Of a stretch of 64,000 nt of DNA, positions 22,232 to 33,225 are shown piece by piece. The stretch spans positions 230,828,360-230,892,359 of the forward strand of contig NC_084793.1 in assembly GCF_963169125.1 (NCBI RefSeq), written 5' to 3'. Within the stretch, counting starts at the first letter, position 1; each line of letters opens with the position of its first letter. A program made the translations under genes and the position numbers. The DNA comes from Humulus lupulus. Lineage: Eukaryota; Streptophyta; Magnoliopsida; Rosales; Cannabaceae. The notes beneath the pieces are model-generated. The model made no database searches. It had not been told where the DNA came from and saw only the letters and a program-made list of their open reading frames with translations.

Positions 22232-24555
22232 TGTAACGCCCTACTTCCTTAGACTCGTTACTAAGTGAGCTTAAAACGTGCGTTTAACTCGCTAATCGAG
22301 GTTTCAAGGTAAATGTGTAATTAAATCATAAATAGAGACATAAACTTTGAAAAAAATTCCATTCACCGAAATTCATAAGACATTTAATATTTGGGATCCC
22401 AAAAGACTCTTTATAAATATTTACAACTCAAAATATATTTTAAGTCGACTAAACGACAAAATAGGGTTCTTTACAAACAACTTCTGAAAAATACCCCTGG
22501 CTGCGGCAGCCAGGCAGACCAGACATGTACGCGCCGCGTCACGCTCTCCATACTCATGGTCGGTTGACTTTCTCCTTGCCCTTACCTGCACCACAGAGAA
22601 CCTGTGAGCCGAAGCCCAGCAAGAAAACTCCACATAAACAGATAACATACGCATATGAACCATTTAGCATATAACCAATTTGTCCATAAACTAAACACAT
22701 ACGACCACGCCGTCTCAGGTGCTTTACCAGGCCCTGAGTTGTGGTCTACACCGTAAGGATATCCCAGGTATCCTTTAGGGTCTTACCCTGGCAACTCGCA
22801 CTCTGCGTGCTAAACGTTGCTCCCGGCCCCTTGCCATTATCGGCCTTCGCCGTTCCCGGCCCTAGTCGATCATTCACATATATGCATACACAGCATAATT
22901 TAAACATAACTTAAACATATACTAACATATTCAATGAGCTACACCCAACACATAATCATATAGGGCCATGCCCTGCAACACAACTTTGGGGCCTCGCCCT
23001 GCTCTATGGGTACAACAGTTTTCTTACCTGTGTCTCGAGCTTCTTGAGCACTGAACCCTCGAGCACGGTCCTCTAATCCGAGCCTCTCTGAGAACCTAAT
23101 CACAACACACAAATAGCATCCCCATTACTAACCAATTCAAAAGCGTCTCCCGGAACCAAACCCGAGCCCTCGGGACCTCTCAGAACCCCACACAAAGTGG
23201 CGGAAGCGTCCCCCGAGCCCCCTGGGCAAAAGCCTAAAAACCACAATTTTCCTCTGCCCAGAAATGGCCTAGCCGTGGTGCCACCCTATGAGGGCCGCGA
23301 CGCCTAGAAGGGCCCTCGTCCACTGATGCAGCCTAGCACCGTGGCACAGAAGAACAGGGCCGCGACGCCCCTTCGCAAACCTAGAAATCTGGGTTTCTCC
23401 AAACATTTTCCCCGAGCCAAAAATTCCCAAATCAATACCAAGGCATACGTAAGTCCCAAATTCAATTCAAAACCCCAAATAAACCATCTAACAAATCAAA
23501 AACATCAACAACAAGCTCAAACACACAATCAAACCTACAATTCATAAATTGGTTCAAAATTCTCAAAACTTAAACAAGCCCTTGCAAAGTTTAAACCAGC
23601 CTTCAGAATTCTTATACTAAACCAGAAATAGCTTTCAAATATGCATGAAATTCATACCTCAAGATGGAATTCGACCTTGAGCCACCACCAAATCCACTTC
23701 CAAGCTTGACACCCTTTGATTCTCTAGCTGAATTCCATAATTACTAAGCCAAAACCAACTTTCAATATTCAACCTAATCCCCAAAATCAAACTTGCAAGA
23801 AGCTAAAATTCAGAGATGATGCCTTACCTCTGGACCAATCTTGGCCTAAGCTTGACTCTAGCTGCCCCAAACTCAGCTGTGAACTCCCTCCTTGATCTCA
23901 AGAAACTAGCCATTCCTCCCCTTTCCTTTTGTTTCTTAGCTTTTCCTTCACTTTCAGCAAGAGCTGAACTTGTCTAAATGTAGAAAACGTGAGTAACCTT
24001 CCACCCAGCTATAGTTATCTAAATCCCAGCCAAAAGACCCATTTACCCTTCCATTTAACCCTTATTCTAACTAGTCCTCAAGGGCAACTTAGACCTTTCC
24101 TATCCTTTTACAAATATACCATTTTCTCATTTAGAGTAACTATCCTCAATGGTTACCTATGGTTACCCCAAGCTACTAAAATACCATTAACCATTAATTA
24201 AAAAGTCCCCAACTAAATTATAATAATCCCGAAATACCCCGAGGCTCCTCGCGAGCCGGGTATTAAATCCCGTTGTGACTTTAAGCGGAATATCTCTCTA
24301 GGACCGTCTCGGAATGTGCATCACAAATATATTACCATTATATCACATATATTACATTTATGCCCTCAACGGGCTATAATTACCAATTTTCCCTTAACAA
24401 CCAAATGGGGCCCACATGCATATTTATTTCACCTAAACATGCATTCTAACCACATATTCATTAAATTCACATAAATTAATACAATATAACAATTATTGCC
24501 CTCCAGGCACACTAATCAAGGCTCCAAGCCTTATTAGCAAATTTGGGTCGCTACA
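22232..24555 (-). repeat. 5' LTR of the truncated gypsy
   Basis: The 2324-bp LTR reads, on the plus strand, TGTAACGCCC at the left and GGGTCGCTACA at the right. It is non-coding. It carries ordinary AT-rich and C-rich segments, and the small ORFs in it lack any family resemblance. Confidence 0.88.
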
Positions 24556-25444
24556 GTAAAGAACTCAACTAAATCAAATAGCCAATTTAACTGCTCGTAG
24601 CTATTACATTTCGGCTTCTATGGTGAAATATACAAATCTGAAATGTCCAATACATTTCCAGATTAATGTGTTTCCTCAACATTTATGGAAACTGATTCTG
24701 ATATCAATCTTTGAAGATTTCTTTCTGGTTTAAAATCAATTCATCCTTTGTGATTTTAGGTCACTTCATAAATACAAAAACATATAATCTCCATTATATT
24801 CAAGGTACTCAAAAATTAAGTCCTTATAATTATTCAATGACTCAATCCATCATTAAATTGACAACTGCTGACTATTCTCACCATTTAAAAAAGGTTAATT
24901 TGAAAACATAACATTCGATACATTAAACAGTCCATCACTGAGTTGTAGGAATGTTGTCTCATGTCATTCTTTTCTAGTAAAAGAATAAATGGACATTATT
25001 ATGTAGATAATACATCCTCCTGACTGGGAATGCAAAAAGAATTTCTTGGATTTTTGTAAACTAAAGTATTTAAGCTTCTTATCTATATAAGTCGCTTGAG
25101 ACAGTGCCAAAAGATTGTTCTTTCAATCTCTATAGACTTGAATGTATAGAACATTCTTGGCTTTTCTAAATCTATATTTAGAAATGTTCAAGTAACCATT
25201 TCTTTTCTATAGATAATTTATCGACATCATTCCCAATGATCAGAATGTTATCAGTATTAAGAGTAAGAATCACAATAGAATCTTTTTGATTGAGATATTC
25301 AAATGGTTTTGTCATGTTAGTCATTCATTAAAGACTACTTAGACATCCATTTAAATTAATCTCATAATCCATCCATAAAGAAATGGTTAAGAGTATGTAA
25401 ACAGATTTAAGCTTGGTTACAGTAGAAGATATTTATTCGAGTAA
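24556..25444 (-). pseudogene. Copia RT and RNase H remnant
   Basis: The minus strand shows fragments of copia RT, such as VTKLKSVYILLTISLWMDYE and ILIIGNDVDKLS, followed by LLALSQATYIDKKLKYFSLQ. Near 24600 a fragment of the RNase H region (FTIEAEM) is visible. Many stops and shifts are present. It continues across the insertion 25445-34847 at 34848. The left end is truncated at 24555 by a gypsy LTR. Confidence 0.75.
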
Positions 25445-27466
25445 TGTTGACGGTGAAATCTTGTCAACGAAATTATATCGAAAAACTCAAAGATAAGTAT
25501 GGAGATATTTAGATCGAAACTTGGAATGAACTTATGAAAAGATAAACACAGATCAAAAATGGAGGGAGCCTTTGTATATTACTTAATAGCTTGAGTGTAC
25601 AATGAATTTTCCAACCCCCTTGCTTGAGGGGTGATGATCTATTTATATTGGGGCTCTAATGGCTCCTCATACATTGTGCTCCCAAGAGACAAGATAGTAC
25701 ATGAGTACACTATCAAGGTATCAGTACAAGTGGTAGTTATGTTGGAAGAGTGGTGGTCTGCTCCAGTACATGTCAGGGGTCTGCAAAATTACTCCTACCT
25801 TGGTACCATATTATGCCTCCACTACTTGTCGGGTACAGACCTCACAAGCATGCATGGAGTCCTTACCATGTACCATTCTTGTACTTCCACTTCCTGTCTG
25901 GCGGGGACACCATATCCGTACTCTGATTCCTCTAGGTTTATAGGTACACTCCATGCTCGTGCGTGTACCCTACACCTAGTGGATGTTTTCTCCTTCTGAA
26001 GGTGTGCATGTTGATCTAGCCCCTTTATGTCTATCTAAGCCTCAGATTGTTTATTGACAGGAAAGGATACATATGGGAGATAAACTCAGCTGGTTGGATT
26101 AAAGGGGTAAGGTGTGAGAGGTCCTGCGGGGTGCCCAAGCACGAGGCCAACCTGCGGGCGAGCTTGGGTGCGAACCCGTCTCGTAGGGCCATAGGCACGA
26201 GGCTATGGTGAGGCCATCCCTCGCGAATCCCCTAAGGGCGTGGCTGGTGTGTGTGATGTCTTGAGGGCCATGAGACGCCCGTCTCCAAGTGGTGTCACGA
26301 CACCAGGCACGCTGGTCCATGATGGTGTCGCGAGGCCAGGCGCAATACTTGGCTTGCGCTGGTGCGAGACCCTGATGCGCGGATGCCCCAGGTGGTGTTG
26401 CGAGGCATGTGCGATCCCTGGCATGCGCGGGTGCAAGGATGATTGTGTCTCACTGTTCGAGGCTCCGCGTGGTGCGAGACCCTCGGGTGTGCGAGGCGCA
26501 AGATGCTTGGCGTCGCTATGCGAGGCTGTACGAGGGTGTGAGGATCAGTGTGGTGCGAGACCCTCGGGCGTGCGAGGCCCTCTAGTGTGCGAGGCTCCAC
26601 AAGGCACTTGGCCTCACTGTACGTGGCTGTACGAGGGTGTGATGCTCCACGTGGTGCGAGATGCTTGGGTGTGCGAGTCTCCGCGAGCTGCTTGGCCTCG
26701 CTATGCGAGGCTGTACGAGGGTGCGATGCTCCGCGTGGTGCGAGACGCTTGGGTGTGTGAGGCTCCGCAAGGCGCTTGGCCTCGCTATGTGAAGCTGTAC
26801 GAGGGTGCAAGGTGTGAGATACCGCCTAGGGGAGCTGGGGGTCCGAGGTGCGAGTCAAAGTGCACCTTGCTGTGCGAGACCCTTCCCGCGGCATGGACCC
26901 AGGTGCACGAGGTGCCTAAGTGAGGCCATGTCTTGTGAGACGTGCGTGGGTGAGGCGAGGTGTGCGACATCCTTGGCATGCGGCATGCCTCCGGATGCGA
27001 GGTTGTCCCTCGCGAGGCTCACGAGACACAAGGTGGGCTCGTGGGTCATTGGCGCAAGACACTTGCAGCACCCCAGGTGCCTCTTCGTGAGATGTGGGTG
27101 ATAGGCTCGCGAGACAGAGAGTCTCGCGAGGTTCCCTTTGCATGTAGATAGGTGTGCCTTGGGTGCCTTTGGCAACTCTTACGCATGTGAGTGCATCTTG
27201 ACCCATGAGCATGTCAACTTCGCGCGGGCACGCTGGACCTCACTATGTGAGGGCCTTGTGCACCCATCCTCTTGCAATATTTATTTTGGCCCCTTAGCTT
27301 AGCAGGGCCAAACCTCATGGCTCATAACGTGTTGTTTCCCTTGAGACAATCTCCTGTATTCAAAAGGCCTACAGGCTCGAGCCCGATAGCATGACTAAGT
27401 GACCTATATCCTTGTGTTCCAACCAGGGACTAGAGATTTTTTTTTAGTTGATTTTTTGCATCCACA
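25445..27466 (-). repeat. 3' LTR of the Tat-type derivative
   Basis: The 2022-bp LTR begins TGTTGACGG and ends GCATCCACA on the plus strand. A GC-rich array at 26450-26830 has the anchor 'ggctgtacgagggtg' at about 26523, 26624, 26708 and 26792, giving units of 101 and 84 bp. The other LTR lacks about 180 bp near 26240-26420. A TATA sequence (minus strand, CCAATATAAATAG) lies at about 25640-25652. ORFs in the array are composition artefacts. Confidence 0.9.
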
Positions 27467-27480
27467 CTTACCCCCCAGTC
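27467..27480 (-). promoter_or_regulatory. Polypurine tract of the derivative
   Basis: On the minus strand, AGACTGGGGGGTAAG abuts the LTR start TGTGGATGC. It has the same form as the tract at 19078-19090. Confidence 0.85.
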
Positions 27481-27756
27481 TATAGGGAGGCCTTTAGGGA
27501 GGCCTTTAGGCCTTTAGACTCTTCTCTTCATTTTTATTATTCTTTTTTTATATATTTTTTTTTGTATTTATCATTCTTGAGGTCCTTTGGAACCCACGCG
27601 AAAGGGGGTTCGGTAGGTCTCTCTTTGGTCACCTTGACTGTATCTATAAGGATATATTGACCCCTTGGGTTCTAGTTATCCTTTTACATACTTTTGCGCG
27701 CGCTTATTATTTCTTGTGAGAAGCGTCCTTCTCGTCATTAGGCATAGTACTATTTT

Positions 27757-27922
27757 TGCAAGCGTCTTCTTTGAGACCATTTTGCAAGCGTCTTCTTTGA
27801 GACCCTTTTGGGAAGCGTCTACTTTGAGACCCTTTTTGCAAGCTTCTACTTTGAGACTTTTTTTGCAAGCGTATACTTTTGAGACCCTTTTTGCAGGCGT
27901 CTACTTTTGAGACCCTTTTTGC
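27757..27922 (-). repeat. 29-30-bp tandem repeat in the derivative's 3' region
   Basis: About six units of tttttgcaagcgtctacttt followed by gagaccc occur in the non-coding 3' part. The full Tat element has a single related copy at about 15640-15672, so the array expanded in this derivative. The rest of 27481-27960 is non-coding and homologous to 15630-15850. Confidence 0.85.
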
Positions 27923-27959
27923 AATTTTTGAGGTGATCTCCCCTCAGGTCGGGACTTTC

Positions 27960-28682
27960 ATGGCTAGATGGTCTTCATTCAATCTCAAACTTGGTCAGCG
28001 ACCCCTCTAGCACGACGCCCCCTTCTATATGGAATCTTTAGACGTATTGGTCGTAGGGTGACTGGAGGAAGGTTCACTTTCTTCAACACGCGAGTTCTTA
28101 CGACCCTCTTCCACCCGTATGTACTTCCGTGCTCTCTCAAAGAAATCATCTAAATTTAAAACTTCTCTTTTCAGCATGTTATCCCATAGCTGCTCCCTGG
28201 ACAAACTCTGGCTGTAATAGCCATCTTGAGCTCCACTTTCGTTAAACTACCCACCTTTGTTGCTTCTATATTGAACCTATGGATATAGTTCTTCAGACTT
28301 TCATTCTCGCCTTATTTTAGGTTAGCGAGGCTGGTTATTGGCATGACGTAATCATAGGCTGCATGGTGTTGCTGAAGAAATTCATCAGAGAATTGTTGCC
28401 ATGACTTAATTGTTTCTGGTCTTAACCTCTTGAACCACTTGTAAGCAACTCCTTAAAGCATAACGACAAAGCAATGACACTTTACCCTGTTGTTGACCGC
28501 TCTTAACCTCATCAAGTTATTGAAGGAGTCTAAGTGATACTTTGGGTCTGTAGTGCCCTCGTACGGAGTCATGCAAGGCTCTCTAAAGCCGGTGGGCATT
28601 TTCTTAGCCTGGATCTCCATTATGAAGGGTGAATAACGGTCAAATTCTTTGTCATCTTTGTGCCCCCCAAGTGCAGTAGTAA
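27960..28682 (-). pseudogene. Gag remnant of the derivative, downstream part
   Basis: The minus-strand translation includes DKEFDRYSPFIMEIQAKKMP and GFREPCMTPYEGTTDPKYHL, then RVKCHCFVVML, matching Gag of the 5074-20458 element. Nucleotide homology continues to about 27960, where it changes abruptly to 3' non-coding sequence. Interrupted at 28683 by a solo LTR. Confidence 0.82.
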
Positions 28683-30598
28683 TGTAATGACCCACTACTC
28701 TAGACTTTTGGACCATTAACGAAACTATACATACAAATCCTTAATAAAACTTACATTTGCGAAAATACCAGAACTTTATTGGAAACTTGTAGAAATAAGA
28801 GTTACTTTCATAAAATAAGTAGGATATGGGATCCCATTGTCTTAAAAACAAAACATAATTTAAAATAAAAAGGAGTTACATAGAAAGTGCGGAAAAATTA
28901 CACATAAACCCATAAATAAAAGACTACATCCTCGAAATCGAACTCTCGACTCCTTGAATCCATTCACCATCGATACACAATCTCCAAGCATCCACGAACC
29001 TTACCGCCACTAATAGTTATTTTCCTGCACATTTAAACAAAAAGGAATGAGCCTAATGCCCAGCAAGGAAAATCTAACACATACTTCATATACATAAATT
29101 TCATAATAAACATAAAGACATAACATAACAATTATTACATACACATACTATAATGGCCATTATTACTTGGGGTCCCATAGACTAAACAAGTCATATGCCC
29201 ATGAGATTAGTGGGGTCCTACTAGCTAAGTAGGTCATATGCCCATAATCTATTTGGGGTCTTGTTAGTCATATGGGTCATATGCCCAAGCCTACAAACAT
29301 ATATATCATAACACTTATCATAACATAAGAAACATAAGATAACATATAGAACATATAACATATGCATTTCTATTCTATTTTCCTTACCAAAGTTACCGGG
29401 ATAAGAGGACAGCGTTGGGACTTTTGGAACACTCCTAAAACCATATATAACAGGGTGAGTAGATTGAAGAAAAAGTAATGAAAAGAATGGAAGGAATGGA
29501 ATGACTAAACCGTTTAGAAACATACTTACCAAAAAAACTTATGTGTAAGTTCTTAGATTTCCTAACCAAAATAAGAATGAGGTTAGAAGACTGAGTAGAA
29601 GACTATAAGAAAGAAAATAACATAAAACCAATGAACTAGAGTGTGGAAATACCTTGAAGACTTGTAGACCAATCTAAACCTCGAACCGAAATACTATAGA
29701 ACCTTACTTCCCAAAGTGTTTGATAAGCTTATGATGATCAAGCTTATGATTCCCCAACCCAGGTGTTTACACTCTCACACTCACTTAGCACTTGCAGCCT
29801 CTGAACTTAGAGCAAAAGGTGAATAATGGCTGGGTACTAGGTCCTATTTATAGAGTTTAGGAATGAAAGGATCTTAATTTTACTTGAATAAAAATAATAG
29901 CTTTTTAGGTGAAAATAATTTGAATAATCGTTCAGCAGAGGCTGAAGACTCGTTCAAAAGATGATGGACTTATCAAGAGGTTGAATGGCTGAAAGGAAAA
30001 AGAATTCAAAAACTTTTGAAATATACTGAAGGAGGCGATATATCGCCCCCTGTAGGCGATATATCGCCTGGGCCAGTATGCCCGAGGCTGTCGTGCATCG
30101 TCTCGTGTTTTCCGTATCTACGTGCTGCGATATATCGCCCCCTATAGCTGCGATATATCGGCACACGCTGATTAATTAAACAAGAAATTACACATTTTTA
30201 GCTAAGTTTGAATGGAGTAAACAGCCTTGACTAAGCCCTCAACGTATTCAAAGCTGCTGACTGACCTTAGAGCATTCAAACTTTTACCCTTATTAAATTT
30301 AATCCTCAAAATACTTAATCCTTAATCATCCATACATAACATGTGCTTAAAATCCTATTGGTCCTTATCTAAACCTTATAGTATAATAAATATTATCCTT
30401 AATATCAGTCATATAATCAAACCTTAGGTTAACATTAATATTCTTAAACTATAGGTTAAACTTAGAAAATCTACAAGTACTACTATGAGTGTCCAAATAA
30501 TTCCCGGTCTGAACCAAAAATCCACAGTTACAAAGATAATGCTATAAATACTATAATACTACTATCTAACTAGCTAAGTAAAGTTCTTGGACTCTACA
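28683..30598 (-). mobile_element. Solo gypsy LTR, TSD agtaa
   Basis: The 1916-bp LTR reads TGTAATGACCC to GGACTCTACA on the plus strand. It is flanked by agtaa at 28678-28682 and 30599-30603. It is the same family as 31675-33205 and 42776-44800, which has a Met-type PBS. The TATA (minus strand, CTCTATAAATAGGACC) lies near 29850. Four CGATATATCG palindromes lie at 30036, 30057, 30128 and 30151. It contains no gene. Confidence 0.94.
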
Positions 30599-30603
30599 AG
30601 TAA

Positions 30604-31460
30604 TCTTGCCTCGAGGGCATCGCAATTTGGTGTCTAGTCCCCTCCTCTTTTTGCTTGAGGAGTCTTGCGGGTCCTCAGACTGAACCCTTGCTTTGGTTGT
30701 GTTCCTCGGGGGAACCGCGGGGGGCGCATTTTTTACTTCAGACCTTTTTCCATCAAGCTTTTCTATTAAGCTAGGGGGCGCTTCTTTTGAGGTGACTTCT
30801 ACTTCGTTCTTATGACCATCGTCTTCCCTCCGCCTTTGCTCCTGGGGGTATTTCGTCGACCTAAGTCCCCCATGGGACTTTGTCGGGGGAGTTTTACTGG
30901 TGGAAATTCAGGTTCTCCCATCATCTACGGGGACAGCGTTTTCCCCTTTTTCATGCTCCTTCTCTTTACGCTTAGGAAGGGGTATGCTTGACTTTCCTTG
31001 TAGTAGGTCATTTAAGATCTCATGCATGTTCTCTATCGTTGTTTCCAGCCTTTGAGTCTTTTTATGTATCTCGCGAATCTCATCCTTGTATGAGTGAGTG
31101 TTTGAGCTGGAACTTACCGAGCGTACCCTGGGGCCCTTGCCTGGCCCGTGTGTCGATGGACCTGGGTTGTGTTGGCCAAAGCGTGGTGCTACCGGGGGCC
31201 AGTGAAGGGAATGTACTGGCAGCTCTGAATGATTCCCGTTGGGCCGGATGGCCAGGGACGATGCTTCCTCGGCCTCCTTTGGGGGAAGAGGTTCCTCCGG
31301 TCTACCTCCATTCTTAGGCGGAGGGGGGGTCTTTCTTGGTAGCCCTTCGCTCTATTTCGTCCCTGCGAACCTCATCATCTTGTAGTTGACGTAGGCATTT
31401 TGAATGTCTTAGCATCTTTCTTTGTTGGAAGTGATAAAAGAACGTTGGCTTGATGCTTGT
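30604..31460 (-). pseudogene. Gag remnant of the derivative, N-terminal part
   Basis: Sequence between the PBS and the solo LTR corresponds to the charged N-terminal Gag region of the Tat element (7150-7750). The alignment around the minus-strand equivalent of 'gagaacatgaaagaggtgtt' is visible near 31030. No continuous reading frame remains. It resumes at 28682 beyond the solo LTR. Confidence 0.65.
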
Positions 31461-31465
31461 TCTTC

Positions 31466-31483
31466 CCACAGACGGCGCCAAAC
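31466..31483 (-). promoter_or_regulatory. PBS of the derivative
   Basis: On the minus strand, TTTGGCGCCGTCTGTGGGAA lies directly after the LTR end. It is the same primer site as 6833-6852. Confidence 0.8.
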
Positions 31484-31674
31484 TATTGACGGTGAAATCT
31501 CATCAACAAAATTAGATCGGAAAACTCAAAGATAAGTATGGAGATAATTAGATCGGAACTTGGAATGAACTTATGAATAGATAAACACAGATCAATAATG
31601 GAGGGAGCCTTTGTATATTACTTAATAGCTTGAGTGTATAATGAATTTTCCAACCCCCTTGCTTGAGGGGTGAT

Positions 31675-33205
31675 TGTAATGACCCAAATACTCTAGACTT
31701 TTGGACCATTAACGGAAACTATACATACTAATCCTTAATAAAACTTACAAGTGAAAATACCATAACTTTATTAAGAAACTTGTAAAAATAAGAGTTAAAC
31801 TTACATAAAATCTCAAGTAGGATATGGGATCCCATTGTTTTAAAATCAAAACATGATATTATTAAAAAGAGATTTACATAATAAGATGCGGAAAAATACA
31901 TGTAAAAGCCATAAAAATAAAACTACATCCTCGAATCGAAACTCTCGGCTCTTTGAATCCATTCCGCCTCAATACACATTCTCTAAGCTTCCAAGAACCT
32001 TCCCCGCCACTAAGACCTATTTTCCTGCACATACAAACAAAAAGGAATGAGCCTAATGCCCAGCAAGGAAAATCTAACATATAGCCATATACATAAGAAT
32101 TCATAGTGCAACATAAAAACATATCATAACACATATAACACATACTATAATGGCCATTATTACTTGGGGTCCCATAGACTAAACAAGTCATATGCCCATT
32201 AGATTAGTGGGGTCCTACTAGCTAAGCAGGTCATATGCCCATAATCTATTTGGGTTTACCTCAAAGATTGCAAGATCAATCTAACCTTCACCGAAATACT
32301 ATAGAACTCACTTCCCAAAGTGTTTGATAAGCTTATGATGTTTAAGCTTATAGTTTTTCCCCAAACCAAGTGTTTACACTCTCACACTCACTTAACACTA
32401 GCAGCCTCTGAACTTAGAGCAAATGGTGAATAATGGCTGGGTACTAGGTCCTATTTATAGAGTTTGGGAATGAAAATATCTTGATTTTACTTGAATAAAA
32501 ATAATGGCTTTTTAGGTGAAAATCATTTGAATAATCGTTCAGCAGAGGCTGAAGACTCGTTCAGAGGATGCTGGACTGTTGAAGGAGTTTGAATGGCTGA
32601 AAGGAAAAGAATTCAAAAGTATTTGAATTCATGCTGGTGGAGGCGATATATCGCCCCCTATAGGCGATATATCGCCTGGACCTTTGTTCCCGAGGCGACC
32701 GTGCATCGATTCGTGTTTTCCGTATCTACGTGCTGCGATATATCGCCCCCTATAGCTGCGATATATCGGCATACGCTGAATATTTAAACACGAATTTACA
32801 CATTTTTAGCTGAGTTTGAATGGAGTAAACAGCCTTGACTAAGCCCTCAACGTGCTCAAAGCTGCTGACTGACCCTATACATTCAAACTTTTACCCTTAT
32901 TTAATTTAATCCTCAAAAATACTTAATCCTTAATTACCATTCATAACATGTGCTTAAAATCCTATTGGTTGATGTCTAAACCTTATAATATAATAATATA
33001 ATCCTTAATATCAGTCACATTAATCAAACCTTAGGTTATACTTAATATTCTTAAACTATAGGTTAAACTTAGAAAATCTATAAGTACTACTATGAGTGTC
33101 CAAATAACTCCCGGTCTGAACCAAAAATCCAAAGTAACAATGATAACACTAAACATACTATAATACTACTAAACAATTAGCTAAGTAAAGTTCTTGGACT
33201 CTACA
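31675..33205 (-). mobile_element. Solo gypsy LTR, TSD gtgat
   Basis: The 1531-bp LTR reads TGTAATGACCC to GGACTCTACA and is flanked by gtgat at 31670-31674 and 33206-33210. The empty site is visible in the other LTR copy at about 25631. It is the same family as 28683-30598 but about 385 bp shorter, through a deletion after 'ctatttgggttt' near 32256. Four CGATATATCG palindromes are kept at 32644, 32665, 32736 and 32759. Confidence 0.95.
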
Positions 33206-33214
33206 GTGATGATC

Positions 33215-33225
33215 TATTTATATTG
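33215..33225 (-). promoter_or_regulatory. TATA box of the derivative's 5' LTR
   Basis: On the minus strand the sequence reads CCAATATAAATAGATC. The solo LTR begins only about 10 bp downstream in the direction of transcription, so this promoter is now separated from the rest of its LTR. Confidence 0.55.

Larger units (their letters stand above)
20553..24555 (-). mobile_element. Truncated chromovirus-like Ty3/gypsy element
   Basis: It contains a 5' LTR (22232-24555), a PBS and gag-protease. RT, RNase H, integrase and the 3' LTR are absent. The right border carries gtaaa (24556-24560), which would be the TSD, but the left border has been deleted into the copia LTR at about 20552. LTR length, Met-type PBS and the gag-zinc-knuckle-protease layout fit Tekay/Del-like chromoviruses; the lineage is an inference. 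Confidence 0.85.

Noticed and set aside
26203..27212. Long open frames on both strands rich in Cys, Arg, His
   Set aside because: Same cause: the GC-rich repeated part of the Tat-type LTR, recurring at 33673-34589.
29954..30166. Minus-strand frame over the CGATATATCG sites as a peptide
   Set aside because: Explained by the palindromic sites in the LTR; not conserved in frame in the 31675-33205 copy.
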